A stretch of 17,823 nt of DNA from NCBI GenBank assembly GCA_934157205.1, contig CAKPHJ010000026.1:1-17823 (forward strand), in the 5' to 3' direction. A program made the translations under genes and the position numbers. The DNA comes from an uncultured Clostridia bacterium (GTDB lineage: Bacteria > Bacillota > Clostridia > TANB77 > CAG-508). This document shows, in pieces, positions 1 to 6,884 of this stretch (its first letter is position 1; each line of letters opens with the position of its first letter). The notes under the pieces are model-generated. The model made no database searches. It saw nothing but the letters and a program-made list of their open reading frames with translations, and had not been told where the DNA came from.

Positions 1-2
1 CT

Positions 3-932
3 ATAACAATTTTAAACAAATCACCTAATAGTGTAAAAGAATATAACTATGATTTATCAATGTTTTTAAAGTTTATAAAATTTCATTTTAATTTAACAAA
101 TGAAACAGATATAAAAAATATAAAAATAAATGATTTAACAATAGATACAATCAAAAAAATTCAATTAGATGACATTCATGCTTTTTTAGCTTACATGACA
201 AGTGAATTTCATAGTAAATCAACAACAAGAGCAAGAAAGGTTTCATCAATTAGAATATTTTTTAATTATATGTCTAGAAAAGCCAAATTAATTGATACTA
301 ATCCAGCACAAGACTTAGAAACACCAAAATTAGATAAAAGACTACCTAAATACCTATCTCTTGATGATAGTCGAAAACTATTAGAAGCTACTGCTAATGA
401 AGATGACAGAAATTATAAAAGAAATTTTGCAATAATAACTCTATTTTTAAATTGTGGAATGCGTTTATCTGAATTGGTTGGAATAAATATTCAAGACATC
501 GATTTTAACGAATGTAAACTTAATGTTATAGGTAAAGGAAATAAAGAAAGAACAATATACCTAAATAAAGCTTGTATGAAAGCTATATATGAGTATTTAG
601 AAGTAAGACCAAAAGAAGGAATTAAACATGATAAAAAATTTTCTGAGAAAGCTCTTTTTTTAAGTGAAAGAAAAACACGTATTAGTAATAGAACTGTTGA
701 ATCTATTGTTGATAAACAATTAAATACAGCAGGCTTAGATAACAGAAAATATTCTGTTCATAAACTAAGACACACTGCTGCAACTTTAATGTATCAATAT
801 GGGCAAGTTGATATAAGAGCTCTTCAAGAATTACTCGGACATGAAAGTATTTCTACTACAGAAATATATACACATGTAAGTAATGATCAAGTTAGAGATG
901 CTGTTAATAGAAATCCTTTAGCTAACGAGTAA
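3..932 (+). CDS. XerC/XerD-family tyrosine recombinase, 5' end cut by the window edge
   Basis: Site-specific recombinase, probably of the chromosome-dimer-resolution or integrase type. Numbering from the Met at position 60, the full catalytic set is visible: Arg135 (GMRLSE), Lys159 (GKGNKER), His234 and Arg237 (HKLRH), His261 (LLGHES) and the nucleophile Tyr270 (EIYTHV). Residues 1-90 are the SAM-like core-binding domain. The frame stays open upstream of position 60 to the edge and encodes family-like sequence (SPNSVKEYNYDLS), and no ribosome binding site precedes the ATG at 60. The true start therefore lies to the left, with perhaps 10-20 residues missing. The last 11 bases overlap the end of the convergent membrane-protein gene. 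No attachment site or phage gene is nearby, so a housekeeping Xer is as likely as a mobile-element integrase. The family is certain; the subtype is not. Confidence 0.93.
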   Translation: MTILNKSPNSVKEYNYDLSMFLKFIKFHFNLTNETDIKNIKINDLTIDTIKKIQLDDIHAFLAYMTSEFHSKSTTRARKVSSIRIFFNYMSRKAKLIDTNPAQDLETPKLDKRLPKYLSLDDSRKLLEATANEDDRNYKRNFAIITLFLNCGMRLSELVGINIQDIDFNECKLNVIGKGNKERTIYLNKACMKAIYEYLEVRPKEGIKHDKKFSEKALFLSERKTRISNRTVESIVDKQLNTAGLDNRKYSVHKLRHTAATLMYQYGQVDIRALQELLGHESISTTEIYTHVSNDQVRDAVNRNPLANE

Positions 933-1689
933 ATACTTTTATATAATAAGACTGTATATCTGGCAATAAACTGTCCATATATATGGTTTTATTATTTTTA
1001 TCTTCTATTTTCATATTTGGAAATGCTTTTATCATTTTTGTATTGTTCCAATATTTTTCTATTATATTAGAAAGTTTTTCATTTTGTTTTGTTTTATCAT
1101 ATTCTGAAAGCCTTTTTTCAAAGTTTTCTACTTCTATATTATGCTCAACTACCATTCTAGTTATAAACTGATTTTGTGCATAACATGTTAATAAAATATC
1201 TATTATTAAAAATATAGATATTGATAAAATTATAATTTTAAATGCTTTTGTTCCGCATTTTTCAATTGCTTTTTTTATTATTTTATCTATATATGGATTT
1301 ACTTTTTTTACTAAAAAAACTGTTAATATTCCCCAAAATATAGAATATAATAAACATACTCTTCCATTTATATTTAATATTCTGCCTGTATAGTTCCACC
1401 ATTGTGTATGCAAAAATGTTTCTACTAAATAGCTTATCATATATTCTGTTACTGTTCCAATTACATATCCGCCTAAAAACAATGTGAAATTGTTTTTATT
1501 AAAATATTTAGAAAATACTATAATTGCTACTGCTCCCACACCATATATGCCACAAAATGGTCCATATAAAAAACTTTTTCTTGATTCAAATAACCCTGTG
1601 GTTACTATTCCAAATATTGTTTCTATTATAAAACCTGCTATACTATAAATTATAAAATAAGTACATATTTTGTATATATTGTTTTTCAA
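922..1689 (-). CDS. multi-spanning membrane protein, putative ABC-transporter type IV (CmpB-like) family
   Basis: A predicted integral membrane protein of about 255 residues. The N-terminal half has several hydrophobic segments and a glycine/aromatic-rich conserved region (GFIIETIFG, FLYGPFCGIYG, EYMISYLVE, WWNYTGR, CLLYSIFWG) that I associate with the Pfam family named putative ABC-transporter type IV; its transport role is unproven. The C-terminal third is a further membrane span followed by a charged tail. An ATG at 1704 is in frame but has no upstream Shine-Dalgarno. A strong GGAGGAG lies inside its first codons, 6 nt before a TTG at 1689, so TTG is the better start. It has its own sigma-A promoter just after dpaB and converges with the recombinase gene, overlapping it by 11 bp. 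No ATPase partner is visible. Confidence 0.72.
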   Translation of the reverse strand: MKNNIYKICTYFIIYSIAGFIIETIFGIVTTGLFESRKSFLYGPFCGIYGVGAVAIIVFSKYFNKNNFTLFLGGYVIGTVTEYMISYLVETFLHTQWWNYTGRILNINGRVCLLYSIFWGILTVFLVKKVNPYIDKIIKKAIEKCGTKAFKIIILSISIFLIIDILLTCYAQNQFITRMVVEHNIEVENFEKRLSEYDKTKQNEKLSNIIEKYWNNTKMIKAFPNMKIEDKNNKTIYMDSLLPDIQSYYIKVFTR

Positions 1690-1739
1690 AAAAATCTCCT
1701 CCATAATATAATTGCTATTTTCTTATGTTTTCATGGAGT

Positions 1740-1768
1740 ATTTTAACAAATAAATGTTCAAATGTCAA
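1740..1768 (-). promoter_or_regulatory. sigma-A promoter of the membrane-protein gene
   Basis: On the minus strand TTGACA (1768-1763), a 17-bp spacer and TAAAAT (1745-1740). The -35 box begins one base after the dpaB stop codon, so the downstream gene can be expressed independently of dpaB. Confidence 0.7.
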
Positions 1769-1769
1769 A

Positions 1770-2348
1770 CTATAGCATTATTGGCTGAATCTGTTCATTC
1801 TCTAAAGCTAACTCTGTTGTTTTAATTATATAATTACTATCAAATACAATTGATCTTGGTTTGGTTATTGGATTATCTTGCCTAAATGGTACAAAAAAAT
1901 AATTTCTTCTATTCAATAATTTTCCTATATTTTCTGCATTTCCACTTAATCCATTATTAGTAGATATAGCAATTACAACTGGTAACCCATTTCTTAAATG
2001 TGATTTTACAGCCATAACAGCTGGAGTATCAATAATGTCATATGCAAGTTTTGAAATTGTATTTCCTGAACATGGTGCTACTATCATAATATCTGTCATT
2101 CTTTTAGGTCCAATTGGTTCTGCTCCTTCAATAGAATGTATTATTTTTCTTTTAGTTATTTCTTCAATTTCATTTATAAAGTCTTGAGCTTTGCCAAATT
2201 TTGTATCCATATTATAACCATTAAATGACATTATTGGTACTATTTCTGCTTTTTTATTTTTCAATTCTTTTATAATTGGTATTACTTTTTTAAAAGTACA
2301 AAAAGAACCAGTTAAAACAAAACCTATTTTTTTATTTTTTACTTCCAA
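1770..2348 (-). CDS. dpaB: dipicolinate synthase subunit B (flavoprotein-like)
   Basis: DpaB/SpoVFB, the flavoprotein-like subunit of dipicolinate synthase, which makes the spore-core calcium chelator dipicolinic acid from dihydrodipicolinate in the mother cell. The 192 residues match the family's usual size. The N-terminal strand and loop (GFVLTGSFCTF), the middle block (IVAPCSGNT, DTPAVMAVK) and the C-terminal block (NNGLSGNAENIGKLLN) are characteristic. Start is TTG at 2348, with AGGAGG six bases upstream. In Bacillus the gene follows dpaA in a sigma-K operon. Here no dpaA is adjacent: the gene upstream encodes an unrelated unknown protein and the one downstream a membrane protein. Its presence argues for a spore-forming host. 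The upstream gap contains a sporulation-like -10 (see the separate entry). Confidence 0.9.
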   Translation of the reverse strand: MEVKNKKIGFVLTGSFCTFKKVIPIIKELKNKKAEIVPIMSFNGYNMDTKFGKAQDFINEIEEITKRKIIHSIEGAEPIGPKRMTDIMIVAPCSGNTISKLAYDIIDTPAVMAVKSHLRNGLPVVIAISTNNGLSGNAENIGKLLNRRNYFFVPFRQDNPITKPRSIVFDSNYIIKTTELALENEQIQPIML

Positions 2349-2375
2349 AATTATCCTCCTTTCATAATATATTTA

Positions 2376-2386
2376 TATATAATATG
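2376..2386 (-). promoter_or_regulatory. dpaB: possible sigma-E/sigma-K-type -10 element of dpaB
   Basis: The minus strand reads CATATTATATA, which fits the mother-cell -10 patterns (sigma-K CATAnnnTA; sigma-E CATAnnnT), about 27 bases before the dpaB start. No convincing -35 is present and the region is very AT-rich, so chance is a real possibility. Confidence 0.3.
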
Positions 2387-2433
2387 AAATTATGTAAATT
2401 TTGAAATATATTATTATTAAAGTATTTTATATT

Positions 2434-4263
2434 TTATCTTCCATCACCTTCTGGTTCTAATTCCCCATTTTTGTTTTTTATAAAAATTTCTTGTGTTCGT
2501 AAATTATAGTATTTTGTAGGCGGTTTTTCTAACACCCTTTTTACATTTCCATCTTTCAAAACTTTATAGTTTTCTTTCATTAAATGACGTGGTAATGCTA
2601 AAGATTTTGAACATAGAGATTCAATGTGATTCACAAAAGGTTGTTTAAATATATTTGATTGTTTTTTTAGTTTTTCTATAATCTTTTTCAATCCAGTCCT
2701 TTGTTTTTTGCCTATTGGCATTAGTACTTGTGTTGATATATATTTTCCAACTACCTCAAAATCTTCTATGCCTTCATATACTGGAATTAATTCTGTATTT
2801 TGGCTTTCAGTTATAAATTCTAAAATACTTTCTTTATCTACATGCAATCTTAATGGCATATTTAATCCTTTTATATCTACCCCTAGTAAAATTTTTTGGG
2901 GGTCTTTATTTGTTTTGTCATTTAAAATTATTCCCCAATTTTCTGATATATTGCTACTGTATAAACTAGATAAAATTGCAATTATACTCATATTTTTAAA
3001 TCTATATATATTTTGTTTTAGAACCTTTAAAGCATTTGACTTCAAAGTATCTTTAACATAATCATTTTGGTAATAATCATTTGGCAATTTTTCTTTATAA
3101 TGTTTATGATAATCATCTCCATATGTATTATAATTTTCTTCGAATTGACTATCCATATCAACTTCTGCCTTGTTAGGTTCCTCATCAGTAATTTTTCCAT
3201 CTTTTTCAGGATCTATATTTTTTATCATTGCATTATGCATTATATCTATAAAACTAGCTTTTTCCAATGCATAATATAAATCGTTTTCATCAATTGGGAC
3301 TTCAATATTTCCTGTTTTTTCATTACTTTTTGCTTCTTTTATTTTGTTCCATAATCTTAATGATGTTGCAACAATATATGCATCATTCATTTTTTCTAGA
3401 TCTTTTGAATATCTATTCAACCAAAATGAGTTTAATATAAGCAATGTATTTATATCATAATTTGCTAGTATATTACCATTAAAAAATTTTGATACTTCAT
3501 CTTCACTATATGCTAATCCTTCTAATCTTAATGAATCAAACATTCTATTTTGATTTTGGCAATATTCTTCAAGTAAACCAAAATTTTGAAGTTCTTGTCC
3601 TAAATATTTTAAGGATGCAATGCAACTAGATTTTACATTTTTTTCCAGTTCCTCTTTTTGATATTTTAAACATTCTTTAAATTGTTCAAAACCAGATAAT
3701 TTTGATATTCTTTTATATTTTTCTTTTGGCTTATCTCCTACATGAATTTTGTTTGCAATTGCCAATTTATAATTTTCTCCTTCAAAAAATTCTGAAAGCT
3801 GTGAAATGTCTTCCAATGTGAACAATGCAATATATTCTATTATTTTTTCTTTACTATTCTCTACTCTTTGTTTTTCAGAATATTCTGCCACTTTATTTTT
3901 ATACTTTTCATATATGCTTTTCATAAGTTTAGGATTTCCTAATAATTCTATATATGTATTATATAATAATATATCACTTCTAAAAGTAGTAATTCTTTCA
4001 TTTTTATTATTACTTGATACTAGTTTAAATATTAAATCAGCTCTTTTATTAAATAGTCCTATAAAATAGTCATTTATTTCTTCTTCTGTTGCATTTGGAT
4101 TTTTTTCATAATATTTTTTAGCTAATTTATAAAAAGCTTGACTATTTCTTTGAAAATATCTCACTTTTTCATCTATTTTTGATTTAGGTATTCTGTCTAA
4201 TATTCTATAAAATTTACTTTTATTTTCATGTTTACCATCTGTTGTATATACTAATTTACCCAT
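2434..4263 (-). CDS. unrecognised 609-residue hydrophilic protein with an EF-hand-like loop
   Basis: I do not recognise this protein. It is 609 residues, highly charged (Lys/Glu/Asn-rich), mostly helical in character, with no signal peptide and no membrane segment. It is therefore probably cytoplasmic or inside the spore. Residues 351-362 (DPEKDGKITDEE) fit an EF-hand/dockerin-style calcium loop: acidic at 1, 3 and 5, Gly6, Ile8, Glu12. It lies in an acidic, Tyr/Asp-rich linker (about 351-400) between a helical N-terminal half and a C-terminal part with alternating hydrophobic stretches (SIIAILSSLYSS, KILLGVDIKG, LIPVYEGIEDFEVVGKY). The ATG at 4263 has AAAGGA 8 bases upstream. It sits upstream of dpaB in the same orientation with an 85-bp gap, so co-expression in sporulation is possible but unproven. 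It is divergent from the sortase gene. Confidence 0.8.
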   Translation of the reverse strand: MGKLVYTTDGKHENKSKFYRILDRIPKSKIDEKVRYFQRNSQAFYKLAKKYYEKNPNATEEEINDYFIGLFNKRADLIFKLVSSNNKNERITTFRSDILLYNTYIELLGNPKLMKSIYEKYKNKVAEYSEKQRVENSKEKIIEYIALFTLEDISQLSEFFEGENYKLAIANKIHVGDKPKEKYKRISKLSGFEQFKECLKYQKEELEKNVKSSCIASLKYLGQELQNFGLLEEYCQNQNRMFDSLRLEGLAYSEDEVSKFFNGNILANYDINTLLILNSFWLNRYSKDLEKMNDAYIVATSLRLWNKIKEAKSNEKTGNIEVPIDENDLYYALEKASFIDIMHNAMIKNIDPEKDGKITDEEPNKAEVDMDSQFEENYNTYGDDYHKHYKEKLPNDYYQNDYVKDTLKSNALKVLKQNIYRFKNMSIIAILSSLYSSNISENWGIILNDKTNKDPQKILLGVDIKGLNMPLRLHVDKESILEFITESQNTELIPVYEGIEDFEVVGKYISTQVLMPIGKKQRTGLKKIIEKLKKQSNIFKQPFVNHIESLCSKSLALPRHLMKENYKVLKDGNVKRVLEKPPTKYYNLRTQEIFIKNKNGELEPEGDGR

Positions 4264-4364
4264 TTATTATATCCTTTCTTAAAAAAATTTGTATTTTTTC
4301 TTTGTTATAATATTTTGTCTTTTTGCAAATACTAACATTAAATTTTAAACTGAGAGGCTTTTAT

Positions 4365-4982
4365 ATGAACCAAATTTTAAAAATAAAATTAAATGAAAAA
4401 CAAAAATTAAAATCAAAAATTTTCAAATTTCAATTGTATTGTTCATTACTGATGATTTTGTTTTTACTTATTTGGATTGTTGTATATTTTACAAATTTAT
4501 ATACAAAAGAAAAATTAGCCACCTCTCTAGCTAAGAATTATAATATTTATAAATTATATTCTTCTAAAAATGAAATTTCAGATAATAATGAGACAGATAT
4601 TATCATTGGTAGAATTGAAATTCCAAAACTAAATATATATTATCCTATTTTTTCAAATTTGAATGAAGATTTGTTGAAAATTGCACCATGTAAATTTTAT
4701 GGTAATAATATTGGAGAATATGGTAATATTTGCATTGCTGGTCATAATTACAATAACAATATGTTTTTTAGTAAAATATTTACACTAGAAAAAGATGATT
4801 TAGTTTTTGTTTATGATAATAATAATATTAAATATTCATATTTAATTGAAAATGTTTATGAAGTAAGTTCTTCTGATTTATCACCTATTTACAATTACAA
4901 TAATTCTGAGAAATTACTTACTCTTGTTACATGTAATAATTTTAATTCTAATAGATTTATTGTTAAATGTAAATTGACATAG
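4365..4982 (+). CDS. sortase (LPXTG transpeptidase)
   Basis: Membrane-anchored cysteine transpeptidase that cleaves LPXTG-type sorting signals and joins the protein to the cell wall. The 205 residues comprise a short basic N-terminus, one membrane segment (about 25-42) and an extracellular sortase beta-barrel. The catalytic triad is visible: His127 in AGHN, Cys190 in LVTC and Arg197 in NSNRF. The start is chosen at 4365 because GAGAGG lies 7 bases upstream; an in-frame TTG at 4323 has no ribosome binding site. The subclass cannot be assigned by eye. The gene converges with one for a small LPKTG protein 54 bases away, an obvious candidate substrate, with a shared terminator between them. It lacks the fused domains seen in some pilin sortases. 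Confidence 0.9.
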   Translation: MNQILKIKLNEKQKLKSKIFKFQLYCSLLMILFLLIWIVVYFTNLYTKEKLATSLAKNYNIYKLYSSKNEISDNNETDIIIGRIEIPKLNIYYPIFSNLNEDLLKIAPCKFYGNNIGEYGNICIAGHNYNNNMFFSKIFTLEKDDLVFVYDNNNIKYSYLIENVYEVSSSDLSPIYNYNNSEKLLTLVTCNNFNSNRFIVKCKLT

Positions 4983-4984
4983 CA

Positions 4985-5014
4985 AAAGACTTTTAGTTCT
5001 CTCTAAAAGTCTTT
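4985..5014. terminator. bidirectional terminator between sortase and LPXTG genes
   Basis: Perfect 12-bp inverted repeat (AAAGACTTTTAG at 4985-4996, CTAAAAGTCTTT at 5003-5014) with a 6-base loop. On the plus strand the arm ends in TTT and is followed by CGTTTTG; on the minus strand it ends in TTT and is followed by TGCT. It can serve both converging genes. Confidence 0.8.
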
Positions 5015-5035
5015 CGTTTTGTTAGTTTATATTAT

Positions 5036-5425
5036 TTAAATATTTCTATATTCTTTAACTTTTTTATATGCAAATACTGCTGAAATTCCAAATACTGCAA
5101 CTAATAATGCAACTGGAATTGAATCTTCAATACCTGTTTTAGGTAAATTTGTGTTTGTGTAAGCACTTGTATTATTTGTTTTGTTTGTTGTATTTGCTAA
5201 TGCATTAGTTGAATTTGCTGTGCTATTTGCTGCTGTTGTATTATTTGCAGTTAAGTTTGCTGCTGCATTTGCTGTATTGTTTGCAGTAGTATTGTTAGAT
5301 ACTGTGTTTGTTAAATCATTCCAGTCCTCTGTAGTGTTATCAGCGAAAACGCTTGTACTCCATAAAATAAGCATTGCACTTATTAGTAAAATTGAAATTG
5401 ATTTGATTAAATTTGATTTTTCCAT
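5036..5425 (-). CDS. small LPKTG cell-wall-anchored protein with Asn/Thr/Ala-rich stalk
   Basis: A 129-residue secreted surface protein. Residues 1-28 are a Sec signal peptide ending SVFA-DN. Residues about 40-92 form a low-complexity stalk of repeated N-T-T-A-N and N-S-T-A units. Residues 94-98 are LPKTG, followed by a hydrophobic span and a basic tail (YKKVKEYRN), a textbook sorting signal. There is no globular domain, so it is a spacer or carrier rather than an enzyme. A GAGGAG site precedes the ATG at 5425. It converges with the sortase gene and has its own sigma-A promoter. The repeat tract may vary in length between strains. Confidence 0.88.
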   Translation of the reverse strand: MEKSNLIKSISILLISAMLILWSTSVFADNTTEDWNDLTNTVSNNTTANNTANAAANLTANNTTAANSTANSTNALANTTNKTNNTSAYTNTNLPKTGIEDSIPVALLVAVFGISAVFAYKKVKEYRNI

Positions 5426-5479
5426 TTTAAATTCTCCTCACTTTATATATTTTTATTAGTATTCTTACATTCGCTTTTT

Positions 5480-5508
5480 ATTATACCACCTTTTTATGTA
5501 GATTTCAA
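5480..5508 (-). promoter_or_regulatory. proximal sigma-A promoter of the LPKTG gene
   Basis: Minus strand: TTGAAA (5508-5503), 17-bp spacer, TATAAT (5485-5480), with a TGGTATAAT-like context. It lies 55 bases upstream of the start codon. Confidence 0.75.
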
Positions 5509-5557
5509 GCAAATTATTCTAAAAAATATATAATTTTAATTTTTTGTTATTATTCAC

Positions 5558-5580
5558 AGTTAAATAAAATTTATTTAACT
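5558..5580. repeat. 11-bp perfect dyad upstream of the LPKTG promoter
   Basis: AGTTAAATAAA (5558-5568) and its exact reverse complement (5570-5580) separated by one base. The near-zero spacer favours a protein-binding dyad over an RNA hairpin. It lies between two candidate promoters. No function is known. Confidence 0.5.
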
Positions 5581-5615
5581 ATAAATTTTAACATTTTCTT
5601 TTGTTTTCATTAATA

Positions 5616-5644
5616 ATTTTATACTTTTTGTATGTATATGTCAA
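5616..5644 (-). promoter_or_regulatory. distal candidate sigma-A promoter between ychF and the LPKTG gene
   Basis: Minus strand: TTGACA (5644-5639), 17-bp spacer, TAAAAT (5621-5616), about 40 bases after the ychF stop. A transcript from here would carry a leader of roughly 190 bases containing the 11-bp dyad before the LPKTG start. Confidence 0.5.
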
Positions 5645-5684
5645 TAATTTTATTTTAATTTTATATTACATTTCTATTACATTG

Positions 5685-6776
5685 TTATACATTAAATTTA
5701 AACAAAACAATGTCTCCATCTTGCATAACATATTCTTTTCCCTCTGAACGAACTAATCCTTTTTCTTTTGCATTAACCATTGAGCCAGCATTTATTAGAT
5801 CATTAAATGAAACAACCTCTGCTTTTATAAAACCTCTTTCTATGTCTGAATGAATTTTTCCAGCAGCTTGTGGTGCTTTAGTTCCTTTTTTTATTGTCCA
5901 AGCTCTTACTTCTGGTTCTCCTGCTGTTAAAAATGACATAAGCCCTAATAAGTCATAACTTTTTTTAATTACTTTATCTAACCCAGATTCTTCTAAACCA
6001 AGAGCTTCTAGCATTTCATTTTTGTCATTTTCGTCTAATCCAGATAGTTCTTCTTCTATTTTTATACACAAAGGAATTACTTCTGCATTTTCTTTTTTTG
6101 CATATTCTTTTACTTTTTTAACCATTTCATCATTTTCACTATTTTCAATTTGTTCTTCTGAAATATTTGCTATATATAAAATTGGCTTAGTTGTTAACAA
6201 AAACATGTCTTTTACTAAAGCTTTTTCATCTTCATTAAAATCTATTGCTCTAGCTGATATTCCATTTTCAAGATTTTCTTTTATTTTTTCTAATAAATCT
6301 ATTTCTTCTTGATATTTTTTATCTGCTTTTAAATTTTTTCTTGCTTTATCTAGTCTTTTATTAACAGTTTCAATATCTGCAAATATTAATTCTAAATTAA
6401 TTGTTTCTATATCTCTTATAGGATCTATTGTTCCGTCTACATGTACAACATTTGAATTATTAAAACATCTTACAACTTCACATATACTGTCTGTTTCACG
6501 AATATGTGATAAAAATTTGTTTCCTAAGCCTTCTCCTTTACTTGCCCCTTTTACAAGTCCTGCAATATCAACAAATTCAATAACAGCATGTGTTGTTTTT
6601 TGTGGATTGTACATTTTTGTTAATTCATCTAATCTTTCGTCTGGTACTGGTACTACTCCAACATTTGGCTCTATTGTACAAAATGGATAATTTGCACATT
6701 CTGCACCAGCTTTTGTAATACTGTTAAATAATGTACTTTTTCCTACATTTGGTAAGCCTACAATTCCTATTTTCAT
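5685..6776 (-). CDS. ychF: YchF/OLA1-family ribosome-associated ATPase
   Basis: A universally conserved Obg-related P-loop nucleotidase that binds ATP and associates with ribosomes; it affects stress response and translation. The 363 residues from the chosen start equal the usual family length. Visible motifs are G1 GLPNVGKST near residue 8, the switch region NYPFCTIEPNVG, G3 DIAGLVKGASKGEGLG, the altered G4 NISE (in place of NKxD, the reason the family prefers ATP), a coiled-coil insert (about 130-200) and a C-terminal TGS domain ending ADVVS-like then QDGDIVLFKFNV. An in-frame ATG at 6821 would add 15 residues but lacks a ribosome binding site. The ATG at 6776 sits directly before the conserved MKIGIVG, with AAAGGA about 12 bases upstream. 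It follows thrS and a hairpin. Confidence 0.97.
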   Translation of the reverse strand: MKIGIVGLPNVGKSTLFNSITKAGAECANYPFCTIEPNVGVVPVPDERLDELTKMYNPQKTTHAVIEFVDIAGLVKGASKGEGLGNKFLSHIRETDSICEVVRCFNNSNVVHVDGTIDPIRDIETINLELIFADIETVNKRLDKARKNLKADKKYQEEIDLLEKIKENLENGISARAIDFNEDEKALVKDMFLLTTKPILYIANISEEQIENSENDEMVKKVKEYAKKENAEVIPLCIKIEEELSGLDENDKNEMLEALGLEESGLDKVIKKSYDLLGLMSFLTAGEPEVRAWTIKKGTKAPQAAGKIHSDIERGFIKAEVVSFNDLINAGSMVNAKEKGLVRSEGKEYVMQDGDIVLFKFNV

Positions 6777-6842
6777 TTTAAATTTCAATCCTTTCTTGTT
6801 TTGCTTTAATAGCACATACATAGTAATAAAAGCTTAAATATA

Positions 6843-6879
6843 TTCTATGCTAGGAAAATTATACTTTCCTAGCATAGAA
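6843..6879 (-). terminator. hairpin after thrS, probable terminator
   Basis: Perfect 15-bp inverted repeat (TTCTATGCTAGGAAA at 6843-6857, TTTCCTAGCATAGAA at 6865-6879) with a 7-base loop, six bases beyond the thrS stop. The following minus-strand sequence (TATATTTAAG) is only weakly U-rich, so termination may be partial, with readthrough into ychF. Confidence 0.65.
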
Positions 6880-6884
6880 AAGTT

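Noticed and set aside
60..62. ATG at 60 as the start of the recombinase
   Set aside because: No ribosome binding site, and the upstream codons to the window edge encode conserved N-terminal sequence.
3..932. Integrase marking a mobile element
   Set aside because: No tRNA attachment site, direct repeats or phage/conjugative genes; housekeeping neighbours follow at once.
5181..5459. Plus-strand open frame opposite the LPKTG gene
   Set aside because: It is the antisense shadow of the repetitive stalk; no ribosome site or promoter.
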